From NCBI GenBank assembly GCA_027859235.1, contig JAQIBE010000060.1:1-33485 (forward strand): a stretch of 33,485 bases of DNA, written 5' to 3'. The translations under genes and the position numbers were made by a program. The DNA is from Desulfobulbaceae bacterium. Lineage in GTDB: Bacteria > Desulfobacterota > Desulfobulbia > Desulfobulbales > SURF-16. Shown here piece by piece: positions 25,170-33,485 of this stretch (position 1 is its first letter; every line of letters starts with the position of its first letter). A model generated the notes under the pieces. That model was not told where the DNA came from, did no database searches, and saw only the letters and a list, made by a program, of their open reading frames with translations.

Positions 25170-26105
25170 TTACTCGTCGGGTAGGTGGGCCAGGTAATGC
25201 TCGGCAGATAGGCAGGCGGTTGTGGCTTCGCCCACAGCATTGGCAATCTGCCTAAAGTTTTTAGAGATGAGATCGCCTGCGGCAAAAACTCCAGGGATGG
25301 AGGTATGCATCTCCTGGTCGGTGACGATGAACCCATCCTTTGTCTTAAGCTGCTCCATGGGGAGCATCTCATTGTTCGGGCGAAGACCGATGAGGACAAA
25401 GACGCCTTCAACATCCAGACTGGATGTCTTGTCCGTTTTAACATTTTTAAGTTCAATTCCCGTTACACCGCTTTTGTCCCCGGTAATTGCAGTGGGGACG
25501 GTATCCCAGACAAATTCAATTTTATCATTGGCAAAGGCCTTCTCCTGGAGGATCTTTGTGGCACGGAGCTCATCGCGCCGGTGGATGACATATACCTTGT
25601 CGGCAAATTTGGTGAGATGGGATGCCTCCTGGATGGCGGTGTTGCCGCCGCCAATGACAGCCACAATACGGCCGCGATAAAATGGTGCATCGCAGGTGGC
25701 ACAGTAGGAGACGCCCCTTGCTGCAAATTCAGTTTCGCCGGGAATGTCGATGTGGTTGGGCCGCGCTCCTGTTGCCAGAATTACTGCCCGGCAGGTAAGC
25801 GTACCGCCTTCTTCCAGATGTAATGTCTTGACGTCTTCTTGGAGATCCATGCCGGTTACGGGGGCCTGTTTGATCTCAAGATCAAAACGTTTGGTCTGGG
25901 CTGTCATCTTATCCGCCAGATCAAAGCCTGAGAGACCATCGGGAAAGCCCGGATAATTGTCAACCCAGTCGGTGTTTAAGACTTGACCGCCCGGCGCGCC
26001 TTTTTCAAGCAGGGTGACATCCAGCATGGCACGGGCCGCATAGAGACCCGCTGTAAGTCCTGCCGGGCCACCGCCGACAATGATGAGCTGATGATCGACT
26101 TTCAT
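25170..26105 (-). CDS. trxB: Thioredoxin-disulfide reductase TrxB
   Basis: A 311-residue flavoprotein. FAD-binding GGGPAG (11-16), redox-active C135-AT-C138, NADPH-binding GGGNTA (152-157) and the HRRDELR motif that selects NADPH over NADH (about 175-181) are all present, as is the C-terminal FAAGDLI...FRQI. The start at 26105 is chosen because AGGG lies ahead and 19 upstream residues are non-family. It reduces thioredoxin TrxA, whose gene is next upstream on the same strand, separated by a terminator-like hairpin. A Sec-form would not be expected here. Confidence 0.95.
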   Translation of the reverse strand: MKVDHQLIIVGGGPAGLTAGLYAARAMLDVTLLEKGAPGGQVLNTDWVDNYPGFPDGLSGFDLADKMTAQTKRFDLEIKQAPVTGMDLQEDVKTLHLEEGGTLTCRAVILATGARPNHIDIPGETEFAARGVSYCATCDAPFYRGRIVAVIGGGNTAIQEASHLTKFADKVYVIHRRDELRATKILQEKAFANDKIEFVWDTVPTAITGDKSGVTGIELKNVKTDKTSSLDVEGVFVLIGLRPNNEMLPMEQLKTKDGFIVTDQEMHTSIPGVFAAGDLISKNFRQIANAVGEATTACLSAEHYLAHLPDE

Positions 26106-26138
26106 GGTTACCCTGGAAAATGGATTGAAAAGAGGCAA

Positions 26139-26168
26139 AAAAAAGTGGAACAGTGGTTCCACTTTTTT
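26139..26168 (-). terminator. Hairpin between trxA and trxB
   Basis: A perfect 13-bp stem, AAAAAAGTGGAAC (26139-26151) and GTTCCACTTTTTT (26156-26168), loop AGTG. Read on the minus strand it ends in T-rich DNA. It likely lowers trxB expression relative to trxA. Confidence 0.75.
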
Positions 26169-26189
26169 CAGTCAGACTGGCTGTACAGC

Positions 26190-26513
26190 TTATTTATCCA
26201 ACATGGCCTTGAGCTGGGGCTTGCCAATGGCACCAGTGACCTGGTCGGCAACCTCGCCGTCCTTAAAGAAAATCAGGGTCGGGATGGCGCGGATACCATA
26301 CTTTCCAGGGGTCTCCGGGCTGTCGTCGACATTCATCTTGCAAATTTGCACCTTGCCGTCATACTCAGCTGCCAGTTCGGCAATCATGGGGCCGATGGCC
26401 TTACACGGGCCGCACCAGGGGGCCCAGAAATCTACAAGGGTGGGGAGGGATGCTTTGAGAACTTTTTCGTCAAAATCAGCATCGGATACTTCAATTATTT
26501 TGTCACTTGCCAT
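26190..26513 (-). CDS. trxA: Thioredoxin TrxA
   Basis: A 107-residue classical thioredoxin: VDFWAPWCGPCK with active cysteines C34 and C37, the cis-proline in AIPTLIFF, and the final amphipathic helix. It reduces protein disulfides in the cytoplasm and is recycled by the adjacent TrxB. An AAGGAG ribosome site lies 8 nt before the ATG. No Sec codon replaces either Cys. Confidence 0.96.
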   Translation of the reverse strand: MASDKIIEVSDADFDEKVLKASLPTLVDFWAPWCGPCKAIGPMIAELAAEYDGKVQICKMNVDDSPETPGKYGIRAIPTLIFFKDGEVADQVTGAIGKPQLKAMLDK

Positions 26514-26905
26514 GGGAATTGCTCCTTGAAAGATGTGAAAATATATAAAAAAAGAAAAATAAACACCATTACGTGGTTGTCAAGTCCCTCCTGTGGAGGA
26601 TTACTTCTTGTTAATATTACAGGGTGTTTTCTCCAAAAACAAGAGAAAAGACATCTATTCTGAGAAGTGATTTATGGGAAATTAATCCATGGATGATCTT
26701 ACTAAAAGAATAGTTATATAAGCATGTTATGATCTTTTTTCAGGTGAAAAGTTTTTTTAGAGAATAAATGGATTGACCATTTCAAACAACTGTTTTAACT
26801 ATGCGGATGAATGACAACGTGTAAGGTAAAAAAAGCTTTCCGTGAATGCCTTAGTAACCTTACGAGCGCTGTCCCCCAAAAAAATAACAACAACCATTCC
26901 AACCT
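26514..26905. other. Divergent promoter region between trxA and tetR
   Basis: 392 bp, AT-rich, no gene. A -35-like TTGACC (26773-26778) precedes TAACTA (26796-26801) at 17-bp spacing. GTAAGGT (26821-26827) and ACCTTAC (26857-26863) form an inverted pair that could be a TetR operator. Both are weak. Confidence 0.3.
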
Positions 26906-27520
26906 ATGACAACCAAGACCAAAATAATGAAGGCGGCCGAGGAGCTGTTTGCCCATGGAGGTTTCCATCATACCACCATGCGCGCCATAACCAGTAAGGC
27001 TGGGGTGAACCTGTCTGCTGTGAATTATCATTTTGGTTCAAAAGAGGCGCTCCTTACGGCTATTTTTGATATGCATTGGACGCCGATAAACGAGGAGCGG
27101 GTGCAGCGGCTCAGCCGGGTCGCCAAGAAGTCTCAGGAAGAACCACAACCGCCAACCATTGAAGAGGCGATGCGATCCTTCATCGAGCCAACCTTTGCCC
27201 TGTTCCAATCGGGTGCAAGCGGCGGTTATTTCCGTATTATTGTTGGCCGCGCCCTGAGTGAGCCGGATCAGACGGTGCGGGAGATCTTCTTGCACAGGGT
27301 TATGCCTGTTATTGAGATGCTCAAGGACTTACTCTGTCAGGCCATGCCTCGTACGAGTCGCGCAGAGGTATCATGGAAACTGCGCTTTGCCCTGGGTGCC
27401 ATGAGTCAGACCCTGACCGGTCACAACCAGCCTCCTCTTTTTTATTTGGGTGAAGAGAAGGTGTCCAGTGGTGTGGTTGATTTGCTCATTGGCTTTATAG
27501 TGAAGGGGATGCAAGAATGA
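26906..27520 (+). CDS. TetR-family regulator of the RND pump
   Basis: A 204-residue regulator. The TetR helix-turn-helix is clear: TKIMKAAEELFAHGGFHHTT, RAITSKAGVNLSAVNYHFGS and KEALLTAIF. The C-terminal ligand domain (about 60-200) is all-helical and not assigned to a ligand. It leads the pump operon and overlaps the OMF gene by ATGA, so it is probably an autorepressor released by a pump substrate. There is no Shine-Dalgarno before the ATG (the leader reads CAACAACC), so translation may start weakly. Confidence 0.9.
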   Translation: MTTKTKIMKAAEELFAHGGFHHTTMRAITSKAGVNLSAVNYHFGSKEALLTAIFDMHWTPINEERVQRLSRVAKKSQEEPQPPTIEEAMRSFIEPTFALFQSGASGGYFRIIVGRALSEPDQTVREIFLHRVMPVIEMLKDLLCQAMPRTSRAEVSWKLRFALGAMSQTLTGHNQPPLFYLGEEKVSSGVVDLLIGFIVKGMQE

Positions 27521-28935
27521 AGTCTTTTATAACTAACATCTGCTGGCTGTCCATGGTGCTGCTTCTTGGCGGCTGTTCTCTCCATGCGGACCAGGCCCAG
27601 AAAGTTACCGGTTTTGCTGAAACGTTTGCCGGGGATTACAGGCGTGGTGAACCGGCCTCTTTCACCACCCAGCGCTGGTGGGAGATGTATGGTGATGACA
27701 AGCTGAATTCCCTAATCAGACGTGGTTTCTCGGAAAATCTTGATTTGGAGATGGCATGGGCACGGCTGCAGCAGGCCCAGGCCCTGGAAAGAGTGGCGGG
27801 TGCGAATAAAAATCCGGATATCAATGGCTCAGCAGGGACAGGTCGTTCGCAGTCGATGCCTAATTCCTCCAGTTATCCAACCCACCAGTTGTCGGTGGCT
27901 GCCAGTTATGAGCTTGATGTATGGCAAAAACTTGCCAATAAACGTCAGTCAGCATCCCTCCTCCGTCTGGCGTCTGAAAATGATGTGAAAGCCCTCTATA
28001 TAAGTCTGTCAGCTGAAATTGCTGAAGCCTATTATCTGGTGCTGGAGTTGCGGGCCAAGATTGATCTTACCGTGCAGATGATTGAATCTTTTGACAAGAC
28101 CGTATCCCTTGTGCGCTTGCGCTATGATCGCGGTGTGGCCCCAAGCCTTGATGTATATCAGGCCAAGCAGAATCTCCTCAGAATCAGGGCTGACTTGCCT
28201 GTTCTTGAAGGTGATCTGGTGGCGGCCGAAAACAGTCTGGCAATCTTACTGGGGTTCAGGCCGGGGGAACATGATCTTGGTTTGTTGACCGGTCTGCCTG
28301 AGATTGAAACCACATATGTGGCTGGCCTTCCCTCTGAGCTGCTGGCCCGACGCCCTGATGTGGAAGGCTCCTTTCTGCGTTTGCAGGCCATGGATGCGGA
28401 TATTGCGGTGGCCATTGCCGCCCGTTTCCCCAGTTTTAACCTCAGCGCCGATTACGGCAGCAGCTCCAGTAGCTTGCAGCATTTACTCCAAAATCCCAAT
28501 GTGTTCTGGAACCTTTTGGTGGCAGTGAGTGCGCCCCTTATTGATGGTGGTAGCCGGAAGGCCGATGTTGAGCATAGGCAGGCACGGTTTCGTGAGCAGC
28601 TGGCACGCTATCACCAGACGGTGCTCAGGGCCTTTGGGGATGTGGAGGACAGTCTGGCCAGGGAGCAGGGGGTGGATGGCCAATATGTCCAGCTTAAAAC
28701 CTATGCAGACGTCACCGGGGCGACATTGCGTTTGTCCCTGCAGCGCTATCAGCAGGGGCTTGACACCTTTCTGCCGGTATTGACCGCCCAGGTGAGCCAT
28801 GCCCAAGCCTTGATGGCAGTGGTTACGGTAAGACGCAAGAAGATATCAAGTCGTATTCAGCTGGCCCGAGCCCTGGGCGGGCGCTGGATGGCGGCTGAAA
28901 TGGACGCACTCCGGATTGGAGAGAGACAGAAATGA
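27517..28935 (+). CDS. Outer membrane factor, NodT/TolC-type lipoprotein
   Basis: A 472-residue outer-membrane efflux lipoprotein. The signal peptide ends in LLGGC, followed by Ser, suiting outer-membrane sorting. Two repeated outer membrane efflux (OEP) halves contain LAQ-type coiled coils; markers include RRGFSENLDLEMAWARLQQA, ARRPDVEGSFLRLQAMDADI and AARFPSFNLSADYG. It forms a trimeric channel that joins the MFP and RND proteins encoded next. It overlaps its neighbours by 4 bp on both sides, so subunits are coordinated by translation. Confidence 0.92.
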   Translation: MKSFITNICWLSMVLLLGGCSLHADQAQKVTGFAETFAGDYRRGEPASFTTQRWWEMYGDDKLNSLIRRGFSENLDLEMAWARLQQAQALERVAGANKNPDINGSAGTGRSQSMPNSSSYPTHQLSVAASYELDVWQKLANKRQSASLLRLASENDVKALYISLSAEIAEAYYLVLELRAKIDLTVQMIESFDKTVSLVRLRYDRGVAPSLDVYQAKQNLLRIRADLPVLEGDLVAAENSLAILLGFRPGEHDLGLLTGLPEIETTYVAGLPSELLARRPDVEGSFLRLQAMDADIAVAIAARFPSFNLSADYGSSSSSLQHLLQNPNVFWNLLVAVSAPLIDGGSRKADVEHRQARFREQLARYHQTVLRAFGDVEDSLAREQGVDGQYVQLKTYADVTGATLRLSLQRYQQGLDTFLPVLTAQVSHAQALMAVVTVRRKKISSRIQLARALGGRWMAAEMDALRIGERQK

Positions 28936-30110
28936 TGACCACAATGCAGAAGATAAATCGCCTAATTCTATTCCTCGTTATTATTGGTGTTGCTGGTTTT
29001 ATTACCATGCGGCTGGTTCAACACAAGCAGACGCCGCAACGTCTCATTCAGGCAAGCGGCGGCGCGGTGGTTGATGTGGTGACCGCTCAATCCACCCGTT
29101 TGCATCTGCAGGTCACTGGCACTGGTCTGGTGAAGCCGCTGTTGGAGGTTGATGTGGCCCCGCAGGTCTCCGGCGCGGTGGTGTTCACTGCACCCAGCCT
29201 TGTCCAGTCCGGTTTCTTTAAGAAGGGAGAGGTGCTGTTTAAAATTGAAGACACCGATTCCATCCTCGCCCTCGAGCAGGCCAAGGCCGAGTTTGCCCGG
29301 GCTGAGCTTGAATTCGCCCAGATTGAAGGTCTGGCAGAAATAGCCCGCCAGGAATGGCAACTCTTGAGTGAAACTGAAACAAGACCCAATCCCCTGGTTA
29401 TGTATGAGCCGCAACTGGCCAGTGGAAGGGGGATGGTGTCGTCTGCCAGGGCCAAGGTGAAGCTGGCCGGGCTTGATGTGCAGCGCACCATTGTTACTGC
29501 CCCGTTTAATTGCTTTATTCGCAGTAAAAACGTAGATATGGGCCAGTATGTTCGTGACGGCAATGTGGTGCTGAATCTGGTGGGTACGGATCAGGCGGAG
29601 ATCATGGTGCCCTTAGCCCTGGCTGATCTCGGGATGATATCCGTTGCCGGTTCTGCAGGCACACACGGTTCTCCTGTGACGGTCCGCTTGGAAATTGGTG
29701 GTGTAACTCATCGCTGGCAGGGATATGTGGATCGGTTTGGTGGTGAGATTGATGCGACAAGCCGCATGCGTGATGTGATTGTGGAGGTGGATGATCCCTA
29801 TGTCCTGCAGGAGAAGAGTCCCCATACCAGTCCCCTGGTTGTCGGCAGTTTTGTCAATGTCGATATTGACGGCCGTGGATATGATAATGTCTTTGAAATC
29901 TCGCGCATGGGTCTGCGGGATAATGAAACGGTGTGGATTGCCAAGCCTGATTCCACCCTTGAGATCAGAGCGGTTCAGGTTCTGCGCAGAAATCAGACCA
30001 GCGTCATTATAAGAGAGGGTCTTGAGGACGGCGACCGGGTCATCCTCACCCCCCTGCGCGGGGCAGCGCAGGGGATGAAGTTGCGTGTGCAGGAAGGTAA
30101 TCCGTCATGA
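28932..30110 (+). CDS. RND membrane fusion protein (MFP)
   Basis: A 392-residue periplasmic adaptor with an N-terminal signal anchor (LILFLVIIGVAGFITMRL). The lipoyl motif is split around a hairpin: VDVAPQVSGAVVF, then VQSGFFKKGEVLFKIE, a coiled coil (AKAEFARAELEFAQIEGLA), then TIVTAPFNCFIRSKNVDMGQ. The C-terminal half is beta-rich. It bridges the OMF and the RND pump. The product is slightly shorter in its hairpin than most AcrA homologues. It is joined to both neighbours by ATGA overlaps. Confidence 0.9.
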   Translation: MMTTMQKINRLILFLVIIGVAGFITMRLVQHKQTPQRLIQASGGAVVDVVTAQSTRLHLQVTGTGLVKPLLEVDVAPQVSGAVVFTAPSLVQSGFFKKGEVLFKIEDTDSILALEQAKAEFARAELEFAQIEGLAEIARQEWQLLSETETRPNPLVMYEPQLASGRGMVSSARAKVKLAGLDVQRTIVTAPFNCFIRSKNVDMGQYVRDGNVVLNLVGTDQAEIMVPLALADLGMISVAGSAGTHGSPVTVRLEIGGVTHRWQGYVDRFGGEIDATSRMRDVIVEVDDPYVLQEKSPHTSPLVVGSFVNVDIDGRGYDNVFEISRMGLRDNETVWIAKPDSTLEIRAVQVLRRNQTSVIIREGLEDGDRVILTPLRGAAQGMKLRVQEGNPS

Positions 30111-33100
30111 AGGCTGCAATCCGCTGGATGGCTGAGAATCATGTGGCCGCCAATCTCCTCATGCTGTTTTTTATTGTCGGTGGCCTGGTGGTCAGTCTGC
30201 AGATCAAGCAGGAGGTGTTCCCTGATATTGCCCTGGATTATATTGAAATTCAGGTGGCCTATCCGGGTGCCGGGCCTGAAGAGGTTGAAGAGGGCATCAT
30301 CCTGCAAATTGAGGAGAATATCACCGGTATAGAAGGGATTAAAGAGGTGCGTTCCACCGCTTCTGAAGGGGTTGCCAGCGTCATAGTGGAGCTGTATCCG
30401 GGTGAAGATCAGGATGTTATTCTCCAGGAAATCAAGAGTGAGGTTGACCGCATCGTCACCTTTCCGGGTGAGGCTGAGAAACCCGTGGTGAGTAAGATTA
30501 TCCGCAGAAGAGAGGTGCTGACTCTTGCGGTGTATGGTGATGTGTCCGAACGGTCGCTCAGGGAAATCGGCGATGATGTGCGGGATGAACTCCTCACCCT
30601 GCCGAACATCACCCAGGCTGAACTCGGGGGGATTCGGCCCTATGAGATTAGTATTGAGATTGATGAAGACAGTCTCCAGCGCTATAACCTGACCCTGGCG
30701 CAGGTTGCCCTCCGTATCCGCCAGGCATCCCTTGATCTGCCCGGCGGAACCATCAAGACCCGGAGCGGTGAGATTCTGGTCCGCACCAAGGAGCGCAAGT
30801 ATAGCGGGGCCGAGTATGCTCGGATCTCTATTTTGACCGAACCGGATGGTCGTGAGGTGACGGTGGCGGATCTTGGTGTCGTGCACGACTCGTTTGCAGA
30901 GACCGATGAGACGTCCTATTTTGACGGTAAACCGGCCGTGATGATTGAGATCTATCGTATCGGCAACCAGACCCCGAAGGATATCTCCCAAACCGTTTAT
31001 CAATATGTGGCGGAAAAATCAGGCAACCTGCCCGGCACGGTCAGTCTTGCCGTGTGGAAGGACCGCTCGGAGGCGTTGCAGTCGCGCATGAGTCTGCTCA
31101 CCGTTAATGGTGTGCTGGGGCTCTGCCTGGTTCTGGTGGTGCTTGGGCTGTTCCTTGAGTTCAGGCTCGCCATGTGGGTGATGATGGGAATTCCCATCTC
31201 GTTCCTCGGCGCCTTTCTGTTTATGCCGGCGACTAGTGTGTCGTTGAATATGATCTCCCTCTTTGCCTTTATCATGGCCCTTGGCGTGGTGGTTGATGAT
31301 GCCATTGTGGTGGGGGAGAATATTCATAGCCATCGGAGAATGGGCAAGAGTCCCCTGAATGCCGCGGTGGATGGCACCTACGAGGTGGCGGTGCCCGTGG
31401 TGTTTGCCATTCTCACCTCGATAACCGCCTTCATTCCCCTGCTCTATGTCACAGGTCATATCGGCAAGTTTGTGGATACCATTCCGCGGGTGGTGATCCT
31501 CATTCTGGTTGTTTCCCTGGTGGAATGCCTCTTTGTCCTGCCGGCCCATCTGGGCCACCAGAAGTATCGTCGGCCGCCGACCTTTATTGTCTTCAGAAAG
31601 CTTGGCGAGGGGCGGCAGCTGTTCGGTCACTTTCTGTCCAAATGGATTAACGGGCCGTATCGCTGGTTCCTCGGTAAATGTCTGCAGGAGCGGTATATCA
31701 CCATCGGTATTGCCATTGCCCTGCTCATTATCACGGTGGGTATGGTGAAGGGACGGGTTGTTAAGTTTGATTTCATGCCCAAGGTTGAGAGTGACACCAT
31801 CAAGGTGAAACTGGAGATGCCGCCGGGCACGCCAATCTCCAAGACCCGGGCGATTCAGGAGATGATTGAAGAGAAGGGACGGGCGACCATTGCCCATTTT
31901 GACTCGAAATTGCTTCAGGAAACCAGTGTGCTGCGTCATTATTATTCAACGGTGGGGAGTGGGGGTTCCCATCTGGCAAGCATGTCCCTCTTCCTCATTC
32001 CCAGTGAAGAGCGTGAAATTGGTTCCAGTGAGGTGTCGGAGTTTTGGCGTAACGAGGTGGGTGAGGTTCCGGGGGTGGAGTCCCTGGCCTTTGAAAATAA
32101 TATGGTGCACATGGGGGCGAATATCGACATTCGTCTCAGTCACGAAGATTATGATGTGCTTGAACTGGCTGCGGCCAGGGTGCGTCTGGCCCTTGGTGAG
32201 TATCCCGGGGTGGGGGATATCACCAATAGTCTCTCCCGTGGCAAGCGGGAACTGAAAATTACCTTGAATCCCCAGGGTCGGACTTTGGGAATTACAGAAG
32301 AGGAGCTGGGGCGTCAGCTGCGTTCCGCCTTCTATGGTGTCGAGGCGCTGCGTCTGCAGCGCGGCCGGGATGAGGTGAAGGTCATGGTTCGTTATCCGGA
32401 GGAGGACCGTCAGTTTCTGTGGAACCTGGAGAATATGCGGATTCGGACCCCCAGCGGTGGCGAGATCCCCCTCATGCAGGCCGCTTCGGTGGTTGAATCA
32501 AAGGGGTTCAGTCAGATCAATCGTGCTGATCGGAAGCGGGTGACGAATCTCACCGGGTCGGTGAATAAAAAGGTGGCCAATAGCGCAGCCATCCTCGAAG
32601 AGGTTGAAAAGACGGTTCTGGCCCAGCTCAAGTCCGATTATCCCGGTTTGAGCTATGATCTGGAGGGGGAATCCAAGGAATCCAAGGATTCACAGATGTC
32701 CATGCTCATGGGGCTCGGGATGGCCATGCTGGTGATCTACGGCCTCCTGGCTATTCCGCTGCGGAGTTACGCCCAGCCGCTACTCATCATGGTGGCCATT
32801 CCCTTCGGTATTGTCGGGGCGATATGGGGCCATCTGCTTACGGGCTATGATATGGCAATCATGTCCATGTTCGGTATGGTTGCCCTGGCCGGGGTGGTGG
32901 TCAATGATTCCCTGCTCCTCATTGATTTCATCAACCAGAAGCGAAAAGAGGGGTTGGCGGTTAAGGAGGCGATTGTTGAAGGAGCAATCCGCCGTTTCCG
33001 GCCCATCCTTCTCACCAGTCTCACCACCTTCTTCGGCCTTGGGCCGATTATTCTGGAAACCAGCACCCAGGCCCAATTTCTCATCCCGATGGCCATCAGT

Positions 33101-33229
33101 CTCGCCTTTGGCATCCTCTTCGGGACGGTGATTGCCCTGGTACTGTTGCCGGTCTTGTATCTTATCTTTGAGGATATAAAGGCGCTGTGTATTGAGGTGA
33201 TTGGTGGGCTCTTTGGCTGGGAAATGTGA
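30107..33229 (+). CDS. RND efflux transporter (AcrB/HAE1 family)
   Basis: A 1040-residue inner-membrane pump with two repeated halves. TM1 is NLLMLFFIVGGLVVSL. TM4 carries the proton-relay pair VDDAI (in ALGVVVDDAIVVGENI), and the second half ends with LAGVVVNDSLLLIDFI. Two large periplasmic porter domains separate TM1-2 and TM7-8. It exports hydrophobic or toxic compounds using the proton gradient; the cognate OMF and MFP are encoded just upstream. The substrate is not evident. It is convergent with the UGA gene that follows. Confidence 0.95.
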   Translation: MKAAIRWMAENHVAANLLMLFFIVGGLVVSLQIKQEVFPDIALDYIEIQVAYPGAGPEEVEEGIILQIEENITGIEGIKEVRSTASEGVASVIVELYPGEDQDVILQEIKSEVDRIVTFPGEAEKPVVSKIIRRREVLTLAVYGDVSERSLREIGDDVRDELLTLPNITQAELGGIRPYEISIEIDEDSLQRYNLTLAQVALRIRQASLDLPGGTIKTRSGEILVRTKERKYSGAEYARISILTEPDGREVTVADLGVVHDSFAETDETSYFDGKPAVMIEIYRIGNQTPKDISQTVYQYVAEKSGNLPGTVSLAVWKDRSEALQSRMSLLTVNGVLGLCLVLVVLGLFLEFRLAMWVMMGIPISFLGAFLFMPATSVSLNMISLFAFIMALGVVVDDAIVVGENIHSHRRMGKSPLNAAVDGTYEVAVPVVFAILTSITAFIPLLYVTGHIGKFVDTIPRVVILILVVSLVECLFVLPAHLGHQKYRRPPTFIVFRKLGEGRQLFGHFLSKWINGPYRWFLGKCLQERYITIGIAIALLIITVGMVKGRVVKFDFMPKVESDTIKVKLEMPPGTPISKTRAIQEMIEEKGRATIAHFDSKLLQETSVLRHYYSTVGSGGSHLASMSLFLIPSEEREIGSSEVSEFWRNEVGEVPGVESLAFENNMVHMGANIDIRLSHEDYDVLELAAARVRLALGEYPGVGDITNSLSRGKRELKITLNPQGRTLGITEEELGRQLRSAFYGVEALRLQRGRDEVKVMVRYPEEDRQFLWNLENMRIRTPSGGEIPLMQAASVVESKGFSQINRADRKRVTNLTGSVNKKVANSAAILEEVEKTVLAQLKSDYPGLSYDLEGESKESKDSQMSMLMGLGMAMLVIYGLLAIPLRSYAQPLLIMVAIPFGIVGAIWGHLLTGYDMAIMSMFGMVALAGVVVNDSLLLIDFINQKRKEGLAVKEAIVEGAIRRFRPILLTSLTTFFGLGPIILETSTQAQFLIPMAISLAFGILFGTVIALVLLPVLYLIFEDIKALCIEVIGGLFGWEM

Positions 33230-33257
33230 GTGGGTACTCCTGTACACCGCATGATCA

Positions 33258-33470
33258 CTATGACTTTTCGGCGACAATCACCACTCCGGCAGGGGTGGTG
33301 ACCCGGCTGACCATCCTGCCATCGGCAAAAATAATAACCCGGTCCATTTTTTCCGCCACCGGTTCATCGCAGATAAACTGAATCTGCCCGCCGGTGGCTA
33401 AGTTTTTGAGACGTGCCCGCACGTCTTTGAACCCTTTTCAGCAGTCGCTGCGGTAATCCTGTTGTTCCAT
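33258..33470 (-). CDS. Candidate small selenoprotein with in-frame UGA (Sec11)
   Basis: On the minus strand, ATG at 33470 is preceded by AAAGGGA. The frame reads MEQQDYRSDC, then UGA (33440-33438), then runs 59 more codons to a TAG at 33258: KGFKDVRARLKNLATGG, IQFICDEPVAEKMDRVII, FADGRMVSRVTTPAG, VVIVAEKS. The product would be 70 residues with a Cys-Sec pair at 10-11 and a further Cys at 34. A SECIS-like hairpin starts 11 nt after the UGA. MnmH, 9 kb away, shows selenophosphate use. No known family is recognised. Alternatives are a nonsense pseudogene, or a shorter protein from GTG at 33422 (AAAGGG lies ahead). If Sec is inserted, a redox role is the natural guess. Confidence 0.65.
33409..33426 (-). 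promoter_or_regulatory. SECIS-like hairpin downstream of UGA
   Basis: In the message, AGACGTGCGGGCACGTCT folds as a 7-bp stem with a CGGG loop (a G among the first two loop bases), 11 nt past the UGA. This fits the published bacterial bSECIS model as I recall it: a short stem, a small loop with an early G, and a 16-37 nt distance from UGA to loop. It is also coding DNA (DVRARL). Confidence 0.55.
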
Positions 33471-33485
33471 GGATGTCCCTTTTTT

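Noticed and set aside
29993-31003. 336-codon minus-strand frame opposite the MFP/RND junction
   Set aside because: Shadow frame spanning the junction of two well-supported plus-strand genes; no family motif.
31019-31939. 306-codon minus-strand frame opposite the RND pump
   Set aside because: Shadow of the pump gene; His/Gly/Asn-rich composition and no ribosome-binding site.

Overview
The window looks like chromosomal DNA of a Gram-negative, probably anaerobic bacterium. BamD, an RND tripartite pump and many lipoproteins indicate two membranes. Two sigma-54 activators, a NapH-type polyferredoxin, a complete Bat/MoxR block, dodecin, a tRNA 2-selenouridine synthase and an apparent in-frame UGA (Sec) gene together fit Desulfobacterota, perhaps the Desulfobulbales. 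This placement is inferred from gene content; no rRNA or other marker is present. No tRNA, rRNA, CRISPR array, IS element or phage gene was seen.

Layout. 1-2940: the 3' part of a sigma-54 activator and an APC permease, somewhat GC-richer than the DNA that follows. 3000-7400: an AT-richer patch of small genes, holding a hypothetical protein, a DUF3096-like 42-residue membrane peptide, two tandem copies of an entericidin-like lipoprotein on a 340-bp duplication, a His/Gly-rich lipoprotein, a NapH-like ferredoxin, a DoxX-like membrane protein and dodecin. 7574-16400 (minus): a whole aerotolerance-type operon in the order moxR, DUF58, DUF4381-like, batA, batB, batC, batD, batE. It has a candidate sigma-70 promoter in front of moxR, and two odd spacers split an otherwise overlapping gene string. 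16500-18000: a small lipoprotein and a DUF1566 protein with a clear terminator. 18095-22393 (plus): glycogen debranching enzyme glgX, a small conserved protein and a NifA-like GAF/AAA/Fis regulator. 22562-24141 (plus): queH and mnmH, overlapping, both modifying the tRNA wobble base. 24217-26513 (minus): bamD, trxB and trxA. 26906-33229 (plus): a TetR regulator followed by OMF, MFP and RND pump genes, each joined by a 4-bp ATGA overlap. 33258-33470 (minus): a 70-codon gene with an in-frame UGA.

The most interesting signals are these. (1) A probable undescribed small selenoprotein with a Cys-Sec pair at the right edge has a SECIS-like hairpin at the right distance from the UGA, in a window that also carries the selenium-using enzyme MnmH. 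(2) A set of G-poor leaders without Shine-Dalgarno sequences, rich in CTAAAC words, abuts the start codons of batA, the DUF58 gene, queH and bamD. (3) A dispersed hairpin repeat is present in two copies 15 kb apart. (4) The 340-bp tandem duplication has a breakpoint that cuts through an inverted repeat and carries palindromes that differ in perfection between copies.

All functional assignments come from reading motifs by eye; no database search was run.
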